Shown here: positions 17,796 to 28,553 of the stretch, piece by piece | Layout of the letters: every line of letters starts with the position of its first letter | How positions within the stretch are numbered: position 1 is the stretch's first letter | Assembly (NCBI RefSeq): GCF_014192575.1 | Contig: NZ_JACHYC010000004.1 | Span: forward strand, 248,001-312,000 | Direction of reading: 5' to 3' | DNA: 64,000 nucleotides | Source of the DNA: Variovorax sp. Sphag1AA | Lineage (GTDB): Bacteria; Pseudomonadota; Gammaproteobacteria; Burkholderiales; Burkholderiaceae_C | Notes under the pieces: generated by a model | Databases searched by the model: none | Seen by the model: only the letters and a program-made list of their open reading frames with translations | Told to the model about the DNA's origin: nothing | Program-made: the position numbers and the translations under genes

Positions 17796-18656
17796 CTACA
17801 AGCTGAGGACAGCTGCCGGCAAAGACAAGCCCTTGACCTTGCCCGCAGCCTTGTCCGCCTCGGCACGCGAAGCAAACGGTCCGACGCGGACGCGCGTGCG
17901 CTCGCCGTCGGACGTCTTCGCGACATTCGTATAGGTCTTGAGCCCGGCCTTTTCAAGCTTCTGGCGCACTTCCTTGGCCTTGTCCGCATCGGCGAAAGCA
18001 CCGACCTGGACGACGAAGCGGCCGTTGTCTTCAGCTGCCGCAGCCGGCTTCGCGGCCGTGGCGGTAGCAGTGGGCGACTTGCCTTCCAGCAGTGCACGTG
18101 CCCTGTTGCCGTCATCAGAAGGCGCTGGTTTGGAGGTGGCGGCCTTGGGTTCGGACTTCGACTCGGACTTGGCCTCGACCTTCGGCTCCTGCTTGGCCTT
18201 GGGTTCTGGCTTGGGCTCCGGCTTGGTTTCGGGCTTTGGCGCAGGTTCCGACTTGACTTCCGGCGGCGGCGTCACGGCCGCCAGCTTCGAAGAAGGGATT
18301 TCGGTTCCGTCCGCGGCCTCGGTGATCACACCGTCGTCGCTGGCCGGCACGGACGAAGCGCTTGGCTTGCCGCTCGCGGCGGGGGCAGGTGCGGGCGTGG
18401 ACGGGACCACCAGGGGCTTGGCCTTGTTCCGGTCGGGAATCTCGATGGGGATGTCGACGGCCACAGGCCGCGGTTGCGTATCGAACAACAGTGGAAAGCC
18501 GATCACACCGATCAGCACCAGGACGGCTGCGCCGAGGAGCCGGTGCCGCGCCCGGCGGCGCATGGCTTCAATGCTTTCCGCCGGCGGTGCGGTGGCGGCG
18601 GAGTTTCGCCCTTCGTTGCCCTGAGGACCGCGTTCGCGGAACTTGAAGAACGCCAT
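17796..18656 (-). CDS. SPOR domain protein (DedD-like cell division protein)
   Basis: A 286-residue bitopic membrane protein: cytoplasmic N-terminus, one membrane segment (about residues 41-58, LLGAAVLVLIGVIGFPLL), a long Pro/Lys/Glu/Ala-rich periplasmic linker (about residues 80-205), and a C-terminal SPOR domain (FVVQVGAFADADKAKEVRQKL to the end) that in this family binds denuded septal peptidoglycan. Position between folC and cvpA is the place of dedD in related genomes. The linker has KPEPKPEPK-type repeats. Confidence 0.9.
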   Translation of the reverse strand: MAFFKFRERGPQGNEGRNSAATAPPAESIEAMRRRARHRLLGAAVLVLIGVIGFPLLFDTQPRPVAVDIPIEIPDRNKAKPLVVPSTPAPAPAASGKPSASSVPASDDGVITEAADGTEIPSSKLAAVTPPPEVKSEPAPKPETKPEPKPEPKAKQEPKVEAKSESKSEPKAATSKPAPSDDGNRARALLEGKSPTATATAAKPAAAAEDNGRFVVQVGAFADADKAKEVRQKLEKAGLKTYTNVAKTSDGERTRVRVGPFASRAEADKAAGKVKGLSLPAAVLSL

Positions 18657-18718
18657 GAAATTCGTTTTCCTGATGGAGTGCAGCGTGAAGTGGAAAGAGC
18701 GCCGGAAATCAGGCTGAT

Positions 18719-20014
18719 TCAGGAGCCAGACGACAGGTGCTTGGCCCGCAGACGAGGGGTTCCGTGTTCGAGCACGCCACCCACGGTGAAGAACGATCCG
18801 AAGACGACGATTCTATCAGTGGGGTCCGCGTGATCGATGGCGGCCTGCAGCGCTTCCATGGGGGAGCGATGCACGCTGCCAGCGACGTCGGTTCGCTTGT
18901 TTTGAGCCTGCCAGCGGGCAAGAAGGTCGTCCGCCTTGGCGGCGCGCGGCGTCGGCAGATCGGTGAAATACCAGCGGTCGATCATCGGTCCGATGCGCGC
19001 GAGGATCGGTTCCAGATCCTTGTCGGCCATGACGCCGAACACCCCGTGCGTCGTCGGATAGAAGCCCATCGCGTCGAGGTTCTCTGCGAGCGCCGCGACC
19101 GCATGTGCGTTGTGCGCGACGTCGAGTACGAGCGCCGGCTCGCCCGGCACGATCTGGAAGCGCCCGGGCAATTCCACCATGGCGAGACCATTGCGTACCG
19201 CCTGTGCGGTGATCGGAAGGCGCGACCGCAATGACTCGAGCGCAGCCAGCACACCCGCAGCATTGACCAACTGGTTGGCGCCCCGCAGCGCCGGGTACGC
19301 GAGCCCGCTGTAGCGCCGGCCGCGTCCGCTCCAGCCCCACTGCTGCTTGTCGCCCGCGACGTTGAAATCGCGCCCGACGAGCCAGAGATCGGCGCCGATC
19401 GCGTTGGCATGGTCCACCACGCTCTGCGGAGGCATCGGGTCGCTCACGATCGCGGGACGGCCCGCGCGCAGAATGCCGGCCTTTTCGCGCCCGATGCTCT
19501 CGCGGTCGGGGCCGAGGAATTCCATGTGGTCTAGATCGATGCTGGTGATCACGGCGCAATCGGCATCGACGATGTTGACCGCATCGAGGCGACCACCCAA
19601 GCCGACTTCCAGGATGGCGACGTCCGGCTTGTTTTCAGCAATGCACAGCAGGATGGCGAGCGTGGTGAACTCGAAATACGTCAGCGCGACCTCGCCGCGC
19701 AGACGTTCGACCGTTTCGAAGTGCTTCGAGAGTTCTTCGCCGTCAACCGTTTCTCCGCGCAGGCGAAGGCGCTCCTCGAAACGCACCAGATGCGGCGAGG
19801 TGAAGACCGCGGTGCGATAACCCGCGTGCGTGAGGATCGATTCCAGCATCGCGCAGGTCGAGCCCTTGCCGTTGGTACCGGCCACCGTGATCACGGGACA
19901 TTCAAAGGAAAGGCCGACCTTTGCGGCCACGGCGCGGACCCGGTCGAGCCCGAGTTCGATGTTCTTGGGATGCAGGTGCTCGGCGTGCGCGAGCCAGTCG
20001 GCAAGGGTTTTCAT
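18719..20014 (-). CDS. folC: Bifunctional folylpolyglutamate/dihydrofolate synthase
   Basis: A 431-residue Mur-ligase-like enzyme that adds glutamate to folates and, in bacteria, also makes dihydrofolate from dihydropteroate. The ATP loop VAGTNGKGSTCAMLESIL is at about residues 44-61, and the second motif (ITSIDLDHMEFLG) and VLDVAHNAHA C-terminal motif follow. It is the first gene of the folC-SPOR-cvpA-purF-metZ-gltX series and is divergent from the ArsC-like gene, with 46 bases between the starts. Confidence 0.95.
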   Translation of the reverse strand: MKTLADWLAHAEHLHPKNIELGLDRVRAVAAKVGLSFECPVITVAGTNGKGSTCAMLESILTHAGYRTAVFTSPHLVRFEERLRLRGETVDGEELSKHFETVERLRGEVALTYFEFTTLAILLCIAENKPDVAILEVGLGGRLDAVNIVDADCAVITSIDLDHMEFLGPDRESIGREKAGILRAGRPAIVSDPMPPQSVVDHANAIGADLWLVGRDFNVAGDKQQWGWSGRGRRYSGLAYPALRGANQLVNAAGVLAALESLRSRLPITAQAVRNGLAMVELPGRFQIVPGEPALVLDVAHNAHAVAALAENLDAMGFYPTTHGVFGVMADKDLEPILARIGPMIDRWYFTDLPTPRAAKADDLLARWQAQNKRTDVAGSVHRSPMEALQAAIDHADPTDRIVVFGSFFTVGGVLEHGTPRLRAKHLSSGS

Positions 20015-20060
20015 GGAGCCCTGAATTGTCGCCGAGGAGCACCGCGGGCATCATCGGGGG

Positions 20061-20414
20061 ATGACGACTCTCTATGGCATCCCCAACTGCGACACCGTGA
20101 AACGCGCCCGATCGTGGCTTGACGAGCACGGTGTGGCCTACCGCTTCCATGACTTCAAGAAGGACGGCGTGCCCGAGGCCGAGCTCGACAAGTGGTTGAA
20201 ATCACCGGGATGGGAAGCGCTGGTCAATCGCCGCGGAACGACATGGCGTCGGCTCGATGACGCCACTCGCGCCGCAATCGTCGACGCGCCGTCGGCGCGA
20301 GCGGTGCTGCTGGCCAATCCCAGCCTGATCAAGCGACCGGTCGTCCAGTGGGACTCCGCGCGCAGCGTGACGACAGGGTTCGATGCGGCTGAGTGGAAAA
20401 GCCACGTTGTGTAA
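20061..20414 (+). CDS. ArsC-family reductase (YffB/Spx-type)
   Basis: A 117-residue thioredoxin-fold protein of the ArsC/Spx/YffB family. The N-terminal motif is YGIPNCDTVKRARSWLDEHG, with the single active-site cysteine of the YffB group (CDTV), and a conserved region LIKRPVVQW near the C-terminus. It lacks further cysteines, so it resembles YffB-type glutathione-dependent reductases of unclear substrate more than a working arsenate reductase. There are no arsenic-resistance genes nearby. Confidence 0.85.
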   Translation: MTTLYGIPNCDTVKRARSWLDEHGVAYRFHDFKKDGVPEAELDKWLKSPGWEALVNRRGTTWRRLDDATRAAIVDAPSARAVLLANPSLIKRPVVQWDSARSVTTGFDAAEWKSHVV

Positions 20415-20492
20415 ACGGTTGAACCCGGTCAGCCGAACCGCGTCCAATCCCGTTACAGAGGCCGCAGAGCCCATATCAGGAGCTTTTTTGAC

Positions 20493-21023
20493 ATGAACAC
20501 GAAGATGATTCGCAGGATTTCCGTCATTTCCGCGCTGGCAGCCACGCTCGCGGGCGCGGCCACGATGGCAAATGCGGAACAGGTGCAGGCGCGGGTGATC
20601 TCATCGTCGCCGATGACCCAGCCAAACGGCGCCACCAGCTACCAGGTGACTTACGAATACGCCGGCCGCCAGTACACAACGCAGACGAACACGCCGCCCG
20701 GCGCCAGCATTTGGGTCGATGCCAACAGCTACGGCATTACTTCGCCCGTTCCTCCGCAGCAACAGCAGTACGCGCAGCAGCAATATGCGCAACCGCAAGC
20801 GCCCGCTCCCCAGAGCTGGGACAACGTCGTTCCTGAGCAAGGCGTAGTGGTTTCGGGCGGCGGCGCCGTCGCACCGGCGCCGGTCTATGGTCCTGCCCCC
20901 GTGTACGTGCAGCCCGCAGCGCCGGTCTACTACCCTGCCCCGGCCTACTACCCGCCCCCTGTCTACGCCTACCCGCCGATCGGTATCTCGCTGGGCTTCG
21001 GCTACTCGCGCGGCTGGCGTTGA
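20493..21023 (+). CDS. Exported Pro/Tyr/Gln-rich protein, function unknown
   Basis: A 176-residue protein with a clear signal peptide (cleavage near ANA-EQ, residue 28). The mature protein has a short ordered part (VQARVISSSPMTQPNG, TYEYAGRQYTTQT) followed by a Gln-rich stretch and then a Pro/Tyr/Ala/Val-rich low-complexity tail with repeated PAPVY/YYPAP units, ending GISLGFGYSRGWR. The ribosome site AGGAGC is near 20478. I do not recognise a characterised family; similar envelope proteins occur widely in Burkholderiales. Confidence 0.75.
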   Translation: MNTKMIRRISVISALAATLAGAATMANAEQVQARVISSSPMTQPNGATSYQVTYEYAGRQYTTQTNTPPGASIWVDANSYGITSPVPPQQQQYAQQQYAQPQAPAPQSWDNVVPEQGVVVSGGGAVAPAPVYGPAPVYVQPAAPVYYPAPAYYPPPVYAYPPIGISLGFGYSRGWR

Positions 21024-21058
21024 GCCCCACTGGCCGGGAGGGCCGGCCGGAAGCCTAA

Positions 21059-22822
<1,764 letters not shown>

Positions 22823-22843
22823 GCGCTTGACGCCTGGGGCGAG

Positions 22844-23896
22844 CTAGACCACCACCGGTTCGGGCTCCAGGCGAATGCCGAAACGTTCGTAGACACTGGT
22901 CTGGATCGCCTTGGCCAGCGTCATCACCTCGCCCCCGGTGACGGGGTTCGCCTTGCCGCCGCGATTGACGAGTACCAGCGCCTGCCGCTCATACACGCCG
23001 GCATTGCCCACCGACTTCCCCTTCCAGCCGCAGGCATCGATGAGCCAGCCGGCCGCCAGCTTGATGCTGCCGTCAGCCATCGGGTAGTGAACGATCTTGG
23101 GGTCGCGCGCGATGATGTCCGCGCACTGCTCCGCCGTCACAGTCGGGTTCTTGAAGAAACTGCCGGCGTTGCCGAGCACCCGCCAATCGGGCAACTTCGC
23201 ACGCCGGATGGCGCACACCCAGTCGAAGATTTCGATCGGGTCCGGCGTGAAATTGCCGGTCTCGGCCATCTTGCGTTCAAGGTCGAGGTAGCCGACCACC
23301 GGCTTCCAGGGCTTGGGGAGCCTGAAACGCACCCGGGTGATCAGCGAGCGCCCCGCGAGCCCGAAGTCGTTTTCTCCGGCGGCCACGTGCTTGAACACCG
23401 AGTCCCGATAGCCGAAAGCGCACTGCGCCGCATCGAGTGTGAACGTCCGGCCGGTCTCGAGGTCGATCGCGTCGAGTGAATCGAAGCGATCCTGCAGTTC
23501 GACGCCATAGGCGCCAATGTTCTGAACGGGCGATCCGCCCACAGTGCCAGGAATCAGCGCGAAGTTCTCGAGCCCGGGGTAGCCCTGGTCCAGCGTCCAG
23601 CGAACGGTGTCGTGCCAGATCTCGCCGGCACCCGCCTCGACGATCCAGGCGCGTGAGGTTTCCTCCACCAGCCGCCGACCCTTGATTTCGACCTTCAGCA
23701 CCAGCGGCTTCACGTCGCCGGTCAGCACGATGTTGCTGCCGCCGCCGAGCACGAACTTGGGCGCATCCCGCCATTTCTCGTCCGCCAGCAGCGCGACCAC
23801 GTCGGCTTCTTCGCCAATGCGCACCAGATGCTGCGCGCGCGCGACGATGCCGAAGCTGTTGTGCTGTTGCAGCGGTACGTTGTGCTCCACGATCAT
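22844..23896 (-). CDS. murB: UDP-N-acetylenolpyruvoylglucosamine reductase
   Basis: A 350-residue FAD enzyme that makes UDP-MurNAc in peptidoglycan synthesis. Characteristic segments are [12 protein letters not shown], the FAD loop [29 protein letters not shown], and the catalytic serine region [13 protein letters not shown]. Sequence and length match the type I (E. coli-like) enzyme. It is divergent from yajQ. Confidence 0.96.
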   Translation of the reverse strand: MIVEHNVPLQQHNSFGIVARAQHLVRIGEEADVVALLADEKWRDAPKFVLGGGSNIVLTGDVKPLVLKVEIKGRRLVEETSRAWIVEAGAGEIWHDTVRWTLDQGYPGLENFALIPGTVGGSPVQNIGAYGVELQDRFDSLDAIDLETGRTFTLDAAQCAFGYRDSVFKHVAAGENDFGLAGRSLITRVRFRLPKPWKPVVGYLDLERKMAETGNFTPDPIEIFDWVCAIRRAKLPDWRVLGNAGSFFKNPTVTAEQCADIIARDPKIVHYPMADGSIKLAAGWLIDACGWKGKSVGNAGVYERQALVLVNRGGKANPVTGGEVMTLAKAIQTSVYERFGIRLEPEPVVV

Positions 23897-23971
23897 GGGA
23901 GAATTGTCGCATTCGTGCGCCGCGCGGCACTGCGTGCGGCCCTCTTTTCATTCTGTTGCGCCGGAGCCTTC

Positions 23972-24457
23972 ATGCCGTCTTTCGACACTGTTTGTGAACC
24001 CAACCTGCCCGAGGTCAAGAACGCAGTGGAGAACACCGCCAAGGAAATCGCCACCCGCTTCGACTTCAAGGGCACCGCAGCTGCCGTCGAACTCAAGGAC
24101 AAGGAAATCACCTTGATCGGCGATGCCGAATTCCAGCTCGTGCAGGTCGAGGACATCCTGCGCAACAAGCTCACCAAGCGCAGCGTCGACGTGCGCTTTC
24201 TCGACAAGGGCGACGTCCAGAAGATCGGAGGCGACAAGGTCAAGCAGGTTTTCAAGATCAAGAACGGCATCGAATCCGAGACCGCCAAGAAGATCCAGCG
24301 GCTCATCAAGGACAGCAAGCTCAAGGTGCAAGCCGCGATCCAGGGCGATGCAGTGCGCGTGACCGGTGCCAAGCGCGACGACCTTCAAGCGGCGATGGCG
24401 CTGATCAAGAAGGACGTGGCCGACCTGCCCCTCACCTTCAACAACTTCCGCGATTGA
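23972..24457 (+). CDS. YajQ family nucleotide-binding protein
   Basis: A 161-residue protein of the YajQ/DUF520 family; some members bind cyclic di-GMP or nucleic acid. Visible are the start [22 protein letters not shown] and the conserved DFKGT and [15 protein letters not shown] blocks. The ATG at 23972 is chosen for that N-terminus; the longer frame overlaps the murB promoter region. The next gene starts 10 bases after its stop. Confidence 0.94.
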   Translation: MPSFDTVCEPNLPEVKNAVENTAKEIATRFDFKGTAAAVELKDKEITLIGDAEFQLVQVEDILRNKLTKRSVDVRFLDKGDVQKIGGDKVKQVFKIKNGIESETAKKIQRLIKDSKLKVQAAIQGDAVRVTGAKRDDLQAAMALIKKDVADLPLTFNNFRD

Positions 24458-24467
24458 GCGTCACGCC

Positions 24468-25103
24468 GTGAAGTCGCTCATTCCTGCGCTGCTCCTCGCG
24501 GCCTGCGGCTTTGCGCATGCCCAATCGGTCATGCTCACCGGCACGATTGGCAGCCGAGCGATCCTGATCGTGGACGGCAGCGCGCCGAAGACGGTGGCGG
24601 TCGGCGAAACCTTCCAGGGCGTCAAGCTCGTTGCCATGCAGGGCGACCAGGCGACCGTCGAGGCGGGCGGCAAGCGGGTTTCGCTGCGCATGGACACGCC
24701 GGTCAGCATCGGCGGCGGAGGCGGTGGGGCCGGTGGCACGCGCATCGTGCTGCCGGTATCGAGCGGCGGGCACTTCATGACGCAGGGCGCCATCAACGGC
24801 CGCGCCGTCAGCTTCATGGTGGACACCGGTGCCACTGCGGTCGCGATGTCCGAAGCCGACGCGCAGCGCATCGGCCTCGACTACACCAAGGGCCAGCCGG
24901 TGCAGATGAACACTGCCAATGGCACCACGCGTGCCTATCGTGTGCGACTCAATTCGGTTCGGGTCGGGGACGTCGAGGTCTACGACGTCGATGCGGTCGT
25001 CTCGCAGCAGCCGATGCCGTTCATCCTGCTGGGCAACAGCTTCATCAGCCGCTTTTCGATGCGGCGAGACGCGGACCAAATGGTCCTGGAAAAGCGGTAC
25101 TAG
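24468..25103 (+). CDS. Retropepsin-like aspartic protease, exported (GTG start)
   Basis: A 211-residue protein with a signal peptide (cleavage near AHA-QS, residue 19), a small N-terminal domain, a glycine-rich linker (IGGGGGGAGG) and a C-terminal retropepsin-type domain: the active-site motif FMVDTGATAVAMSEADA, and ILLGNSFISRFSMRRD near the end. This is the layout of the bacterial clan AA proteases of the TIGR02281 kind, which act as dimers. The GTG at 24468 follows yajQ closely. The physiological target is unknown. Confidence 0.87.
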   Translation: MKSLIPALLLAACGFAHAQSVMLTGTIGSRAILIVDGSAPKTVAVGETFQGVKLVAMQGDQATVEAGGKRVSLRMDTPVSIGGGGGGAGGTRIVLPVSSGGHFMTQGAINGRAVSFMVDTGATAVAMSEADAQRIGLDYTKGQPVQMNTANGTTRAYRVRLNSVRVGDVEVYDVDAVVSQQPMPFILLGNSFISRFSMRRDADQMVLEKRY

Positions 25104-25453
25104 ATCGCGGCGGCTGTAACCACGATCTCGATCCTGTAGCCCGGGTTGGCCATCGCGGCCTGCACCGTTGCGCGCGGCGGCGTGTTGCCGGCCGGAATCC
25201 AGGCGTCCCAAACTTCGTTCATTGCGCCGATGTCGTTGATGTCGGCAAGGAAGATCTGCGTCATCAGGATGCGCGACTTGTCGCTGCCGGCCTCCGCCAG
25301 GAGGCGGTCAACCATCGCGAGCACCTGCGCGGTCTGGCCGCGGATGTCCTGTGTGGTGTCGTCGGGCACCTGACCGGCAAGATAGATGGTGCCGTTGTGA
25401 ACGGCGGTTTCGCTCAGGCGCGGCCCGACGTGAAAGCGTTGGATGGTTCCCAT
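25100..25453 (-). CDS. RidA family protein
   Basis: A 117-residue member of the RidA/YjgF/UK114 family, whose type enzyme deaminates reactive enamines and imines. The conserved start of the fold (YLAGQVPDD), the helical part VLAMVDRLLAEAGSDKSRILMTQIFL and the substrate-binding arginine in PPRATVQAAM are present. It ends overlapping the convergent protease gene by 4 bases. It may be a Rid subgroup other than archetypal RidA, so the substrate is open. Confidence 0.87.
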   Translation of the reverse strand: MGTIQRFHVGPRLSETAVHNGTIYLAGQVPDDTTQDIRGQTAQVLAMVDRLLAEAGSDKSRILMTQIFLADINDIGAMNEVWDAWIPAGNTPPRATVQAAMANPGYRIEIVVTAAAI

Positions 25454-25462
25454 GGTTTGCTC

Positions 25463-26095
25463 CTATTTCTTCTTGGAGCCGAGCTTCGACTCGGTACCGG
25501 CGGCCAGCCGGCGGATGTTTTCGCGGTGCCGCCAGATCAGCAGCAGGCTGATCGAGACCAGCGACAGCAGCACGATGAGGTCGAGCGGCCACGCAATCCG
25601 GCCGCCGATCAGGTAGTAAGCCGGCGCGAAGAAGGCCGCGACGATCGACGCCAGCGACGAATAGCGGAAGAACACGGCAATGATCATCCACGTGCAGCCG
25701 GTCGCCAGCCCCAGCAGCCAGTCGATGCCAAGCAGCGCACCAGCCGCAGTGGCAACGCCCTTGCCGCCCTGGAAGCCGAAGAACACCGGATATAGATGTC
25801 CGAGAAAGGCGGCAAAGCCGGCGACGGCCGCTGTGCCCTGCCCCATGTCCCACGCGGTGCCGTAGTGATGGACCAGGAAGACAGGGACCCATCCCTTGAG
25901 CGCATCGAGCAGCAAGGTCGCCAGCGCGGCACCTTTGTTGCCCGAGCGCAGCACATTCGTGGCGCCAGGATTCTTGCTGCCATAGCTCCGCGGATCGGCC
26001 ATGCCGAGCGCCTTGCTGACGATGACCGCAAACGACAGCGACCCAAGCAGATACGAAAGAACGATCGTGAGGATCGTAGGAAGGTAGGAACTCAC
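25463..26095 (-). CDS. plsY: Glycerol-3-phosphate acyltransferase PlsY (GTG start)
   Basis: A 210-residue polytopic inner-membrane enzyme that acylates glycerol-3-phosphate from acyl-phosphate, starting phospholipid synthesis. Signature segments are DPRSYGSKNPGATNVLRSGNK, LGHLYPVFFGFQGGKGVATAAG, and RHRENIRRLAAGTE with an SKLGSKKK end. The GTG at 26095 (VSSYLPTILTIVLSYLLGS) is chosen since it starts just before the first membrane segment; the longer frame is an overlap with ybaK. Confidence 0.93.
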   Translation of the reverse strand: MSSYLPTILTIVLSYLLGSLSFAVIVSKALGMADPRSYGSKNPGATNVLRSGNKGAALATLLLDALKGWVPVFLVHHYGTAWDMGQGTAAVAGFAAFLGHLYPVFFGFQGGKGVATAAGALLGIDWLLGLATGCTWMIIAVFFRYSSLASIVAAFFAPAYYLIGGRIAWPLDLIVLLSLVSISLLLIWRHRENIRRLAAGTESKLGSKKK

Positions 26096-26147
26096 TTTGT
26101 CTCCGGGCCGGCAAACCCGGCGGCTCGCCTCCCAACGAGGCAGCCAG

Positions 26148-26639
26148 CTATTCTGCCAGCGCGCATTGCACCGGTTTCGCGTCGAGCAGCTTGACGCACA
26201 CCTGCGGGTCGATGCCGACCAGATAGCCGCGCCGCCCGCCGTTGATGGCGATGCGTGGCAGGTCGAGGATGGTCGACTCGACATACACCGGCATCGCGCG
26301 GCGCGTGCCGAAGGGCGAGGTTCCTCCGACCAGGTAGCCGCTGTGGCGGTTCGCGACTTCCGGCTTGCACGGCTCGACCGACTTCGCGCCGATCTGCCGC
26401 GCAAGGTTCTTGGTCGACACCGTGCGATTGCCGTGCATCAGCACGAGCAGCGGCTTGGCGTCCTGATCCTGCATCACGAGCGTCTTGACCACGGTGAATG
26501 GGTCGAATCCGAGCACTTCGGCGCTATGCTGCGCGCCGCCGTGCTCGACGTACTCATAGGGATGCTCGGTGAAGGCGATGCCGTTCGCCCGCAACAACTG
26601 CGTTGCGGGCGTTTCGGAGACGTGCGTCTTTTTGCTCAC
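26148..26639 (-). CDS. ybaK: YbaK/EbsC aminoacyl-tRNA deacylase (GTG start)
   Basis: A 163-residue protein of the YbaK family, which removes mischarged Cys from tRNA-Pro. Characteristic stretches are FDPFTVVKTLVMQDQDAKPLLVLMHGNRTVSTKNLAR and GYLVGGTSPFGTRRAMPVYVE, containing the conserved lysine (VVKTLV) and the glycine-rich motif. The GTG at 26639 begins 5 bases before the stop of the upstream aldo/keto reductase, so the two are probably co-transcribed. Confidence 0.9.
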   Translation of the reverse strand: MSKKTHVSETPATQLLRANGIAFTEHPYEYVEHGGAQHSAEVLGFDPFTVVKTLVMQDQDAKPLLVLMHGNRTVSTKNLARQIGAKSVEPCKPEVANRHSGYLVGGTSPFGTRRAMPVYVESTILDLPRIAINGGRRGYLVGIDPQVCVKLLDAKPVQCALAE

Positions 26640-26643
26640 GAGT

Positions 26644-27705
26644 TCAGGCAGCGGGGTCGCGCAACTCCCAGCGGATCTTGTCGATCTCTGCGAGCAGTTC
26701 CGGCGACAGCGTGGTGCCCCAGGCGTCGAGGTCTTCGTCGAGTTGAGCCACCGAGGTGACACCGATGATCGTGCTCGCGACCTGCCACTTGGTGTAGCAG
26801 AAGGCCAGTGCCAACTTTGCGGGCGTCATGCCATGCTCGCGGGCGAGCGCGTTGTAGCGGCGGGCGGCCACCAGGGCCTCGGCGCGACCCCAGCGTTGCT
26901 TGCGCACCGACTCGTAAGACGAAATGCGTGCACCCTTGGGCGCATCCGGTCCCTCGGTTCCGCTCTGGTCGTACTTGCCGGTGAGCAGGCCGAAGGCCAG
27001 CGGCGAGTAGGCCAAGAGCGAAACGCCCAGACGGTGCATGGTCTCGTCGAGGCCGTTTTCGAGCGCGCGGCTGATGAGGCAATAGACGTTCTGCACGCTC
27101 GCGACGCGCGGCAGGCCGTGTTGTTCGGCCAGGCGGACGAACTCATGGACGCCATACGGGGTCTCGTTCGACAGGCCGATCGCCCGCACCTTTCCGGCCT
27201 TGACCAGCTTGCCAAGCGCCTCGAGTTGTTCGTGAATCGAGGTCGCAGACGTTTCCTTCGTCGGGTCGTAGTAGATCGAACCGAAGGCCGGCACATGACG
27301 CTCCGGCCAGTGGATCTGGTAGAGGTCGATCACATCGGTCTTCAGCCGCTTGAGGCTGGCTTCGCACGACGCGGCGATGTCCGCCGCCGTCATGCCGCCG
27401 CCTTCGCGCACCCACGGCATGCCGCGCGAGGGGCCCGCCACCTTGGTCGCCAGCACGATCTTCTGGCGCAAGCCGGGGTTCTTGGCGAACCAGTTGCCGA
27501 TGATGGTCTCGGTCGCGCCGAAGGTTTCCTTGCGGGCCGGAACGGCGTACATCTCGGCCGTATCGATGAAATCGACGCCGCGCTCGAGCGCGCGGTCCAG
27601 GATCGCATGGGCGGTGGGTTCGTTGACCTGCTCACCGAAGGTCATGGTGCCGAGGCAGATCGGCGTGACATGGAGGTCGCTCTGACCGAGTTGGATTTTT
27701 TGCAT
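26644..27705 (-). CDS. tas: Aldo/keto reductase, Tas-like
   Basis: A 353-residue NADP(H)-dependent aldo/keto reductase. The catalytic set is visible as FIDTAEMYAVP (Asp, Tyr), LATKVAGPSRGMPWVREGGG (Lys) and LYQIHWPERHVPAFG (His). The sequence layout is that of E. coli Tas. The ATG at 27705 (MQKIQLGQSDLHVTPICLGTMTFGEQ) is chosen for the family-typical N-terminus. It is the first gene in the tas-ybaK-plsY series. The natural substrate of the family is not known. Confidence 0.88.
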   Translation of the reverse strand: MQKIQLGQSDLHVTPICLGTMTFGEQVNEPTAHAILDRALERGVDFIDTAEMYAVPARKETFGATETIIGNWFAKNPGLRQKIVLATKVAGPSRGMPWVREGGGMTAADIAASCEASLKRLKTDVIDLYQIHWPERHVPAFGSIYYDPTKETSATSIHEQLEALGKLVKAGKVRAIGLSNETPYGVHEFVRLAEQHGLPRVASVQNVYCLISRALENGLDETMHRLGVSLLAYSPLAFGLLTGKYDQSGTEGPDAPKGARISSYESVRKQRWGRAEALVAARRYNALAREHGMTPAKLALAFCYTKWQVASTIIGVTSVAQLDEDLDAWGTTLSPELLAEIDKIRWELRDPAA

Positions 27706-27798
27706 ACGCGAAATGCTAACGCTTGCCGCGTTTCCTCCTCTCACACCCGTGCAGAGCGTCGGCGGAGTGCGTCGCATGCGCGCTCCGCCAGCTAGACA

Positions 27799-28350
27799 TT
27801 ACTCGTAGACGAGCGAGTACAACACGCGAGACTTGGCTGGGCCGGGACCGGCGGGCCCAGTCGCCACGTATTCCGCGACGTACTTCAGCTCAGCCGACCC
27901 TCCTTCAATGGCAACCGGCGTGGAGCCCTGCAAGTCCCAGCGGCGATTGAGCTGGATGACGGTGTAATAACCGAGGTCGCCCGGAGTTACGAGGCCGATC
28001 TGGACGTTGGGCGCGCCGCCAGCGTCCAGTATCAGATTGCCGGTTTCCATGTCGATCTCGCGATGCGCTTCAAAGAGTGCACGGACACTGTTCGCGCCGG
28101 GCGTGCAATCGGTCAGGAAGATGCTGAATGGCGTGGAGCCTGCGCGCTGACCCGCCTTTTTCAGAGCCGAAACCGACACGGTCGGCAACGGCACAAGAAA
28201 GCTGCTGGCCCCGGTGCGGTTGCCGTTGATGGTGCAGGTCTGCCCGGTGACGGTGCCGCCGAAGGAAATGACGCCGTCCTCGGCAAAGGCAGCGGGGGCG
28301 GCCATTGCCGTCCCGGCCAGGATCAGGGCGGAAAGAAGTTTTCGATTCAT
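27799..28350 (-). CDS. Fimbrial (FimA-type) major subunit-like protein, orphan
   Basis: A 183-residue exported protein with signal peptide (cleavage near AFA-ED) and a pilin-type start to the mature chain (GVISFGGTVTGQTCTINGN), with the second cysteine in FLTDCTPG about 50 residues later; this Cys pair is typical of chaperone-usher subunits. The C-terminus ends in an alternating pattern with a penultimate tyrosine (RVLYSLVYE). No usher, chaperone or adhesin gene is adjacent. The ATG at 28350 follows AAGGACC. Confidence 0.85.
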   Translation of the reverse strand: MNRKLLSALILAGTAMAAPAAFAEDGVISFGGTVTGQTCTINGNRTGASSFLVPLPTVSVSALKKAGQRAGSTPFSIFLTDCTPGANSVRALFEAHREIDMETGNLILDAGGAPNVQIGLVTPGDLGYYTVIQLNRRWDLQGSTPVAIEGGSAELKYVAEYVATGPAGPGPAKSRVLYSLVYE

Positions 28351-28553
28351 TTGGGGTCCTTCACTAAGTCGAAGACAGGTATGAACTCGGCAAGGCCTTG
28401 ATCCAAGGCTCACCAAGCGAGGGGCGCCGATTGGACTGGCGCGCGGAGTGCACATCCATAGGAAAGATCTGAAAAGAAGACTGTCGGCATGCCCCTCGAC
28501 GTGTCGTACACCGGACTGCACGGGCACCGGGCCATCCGTATCATTCGAGCCCG

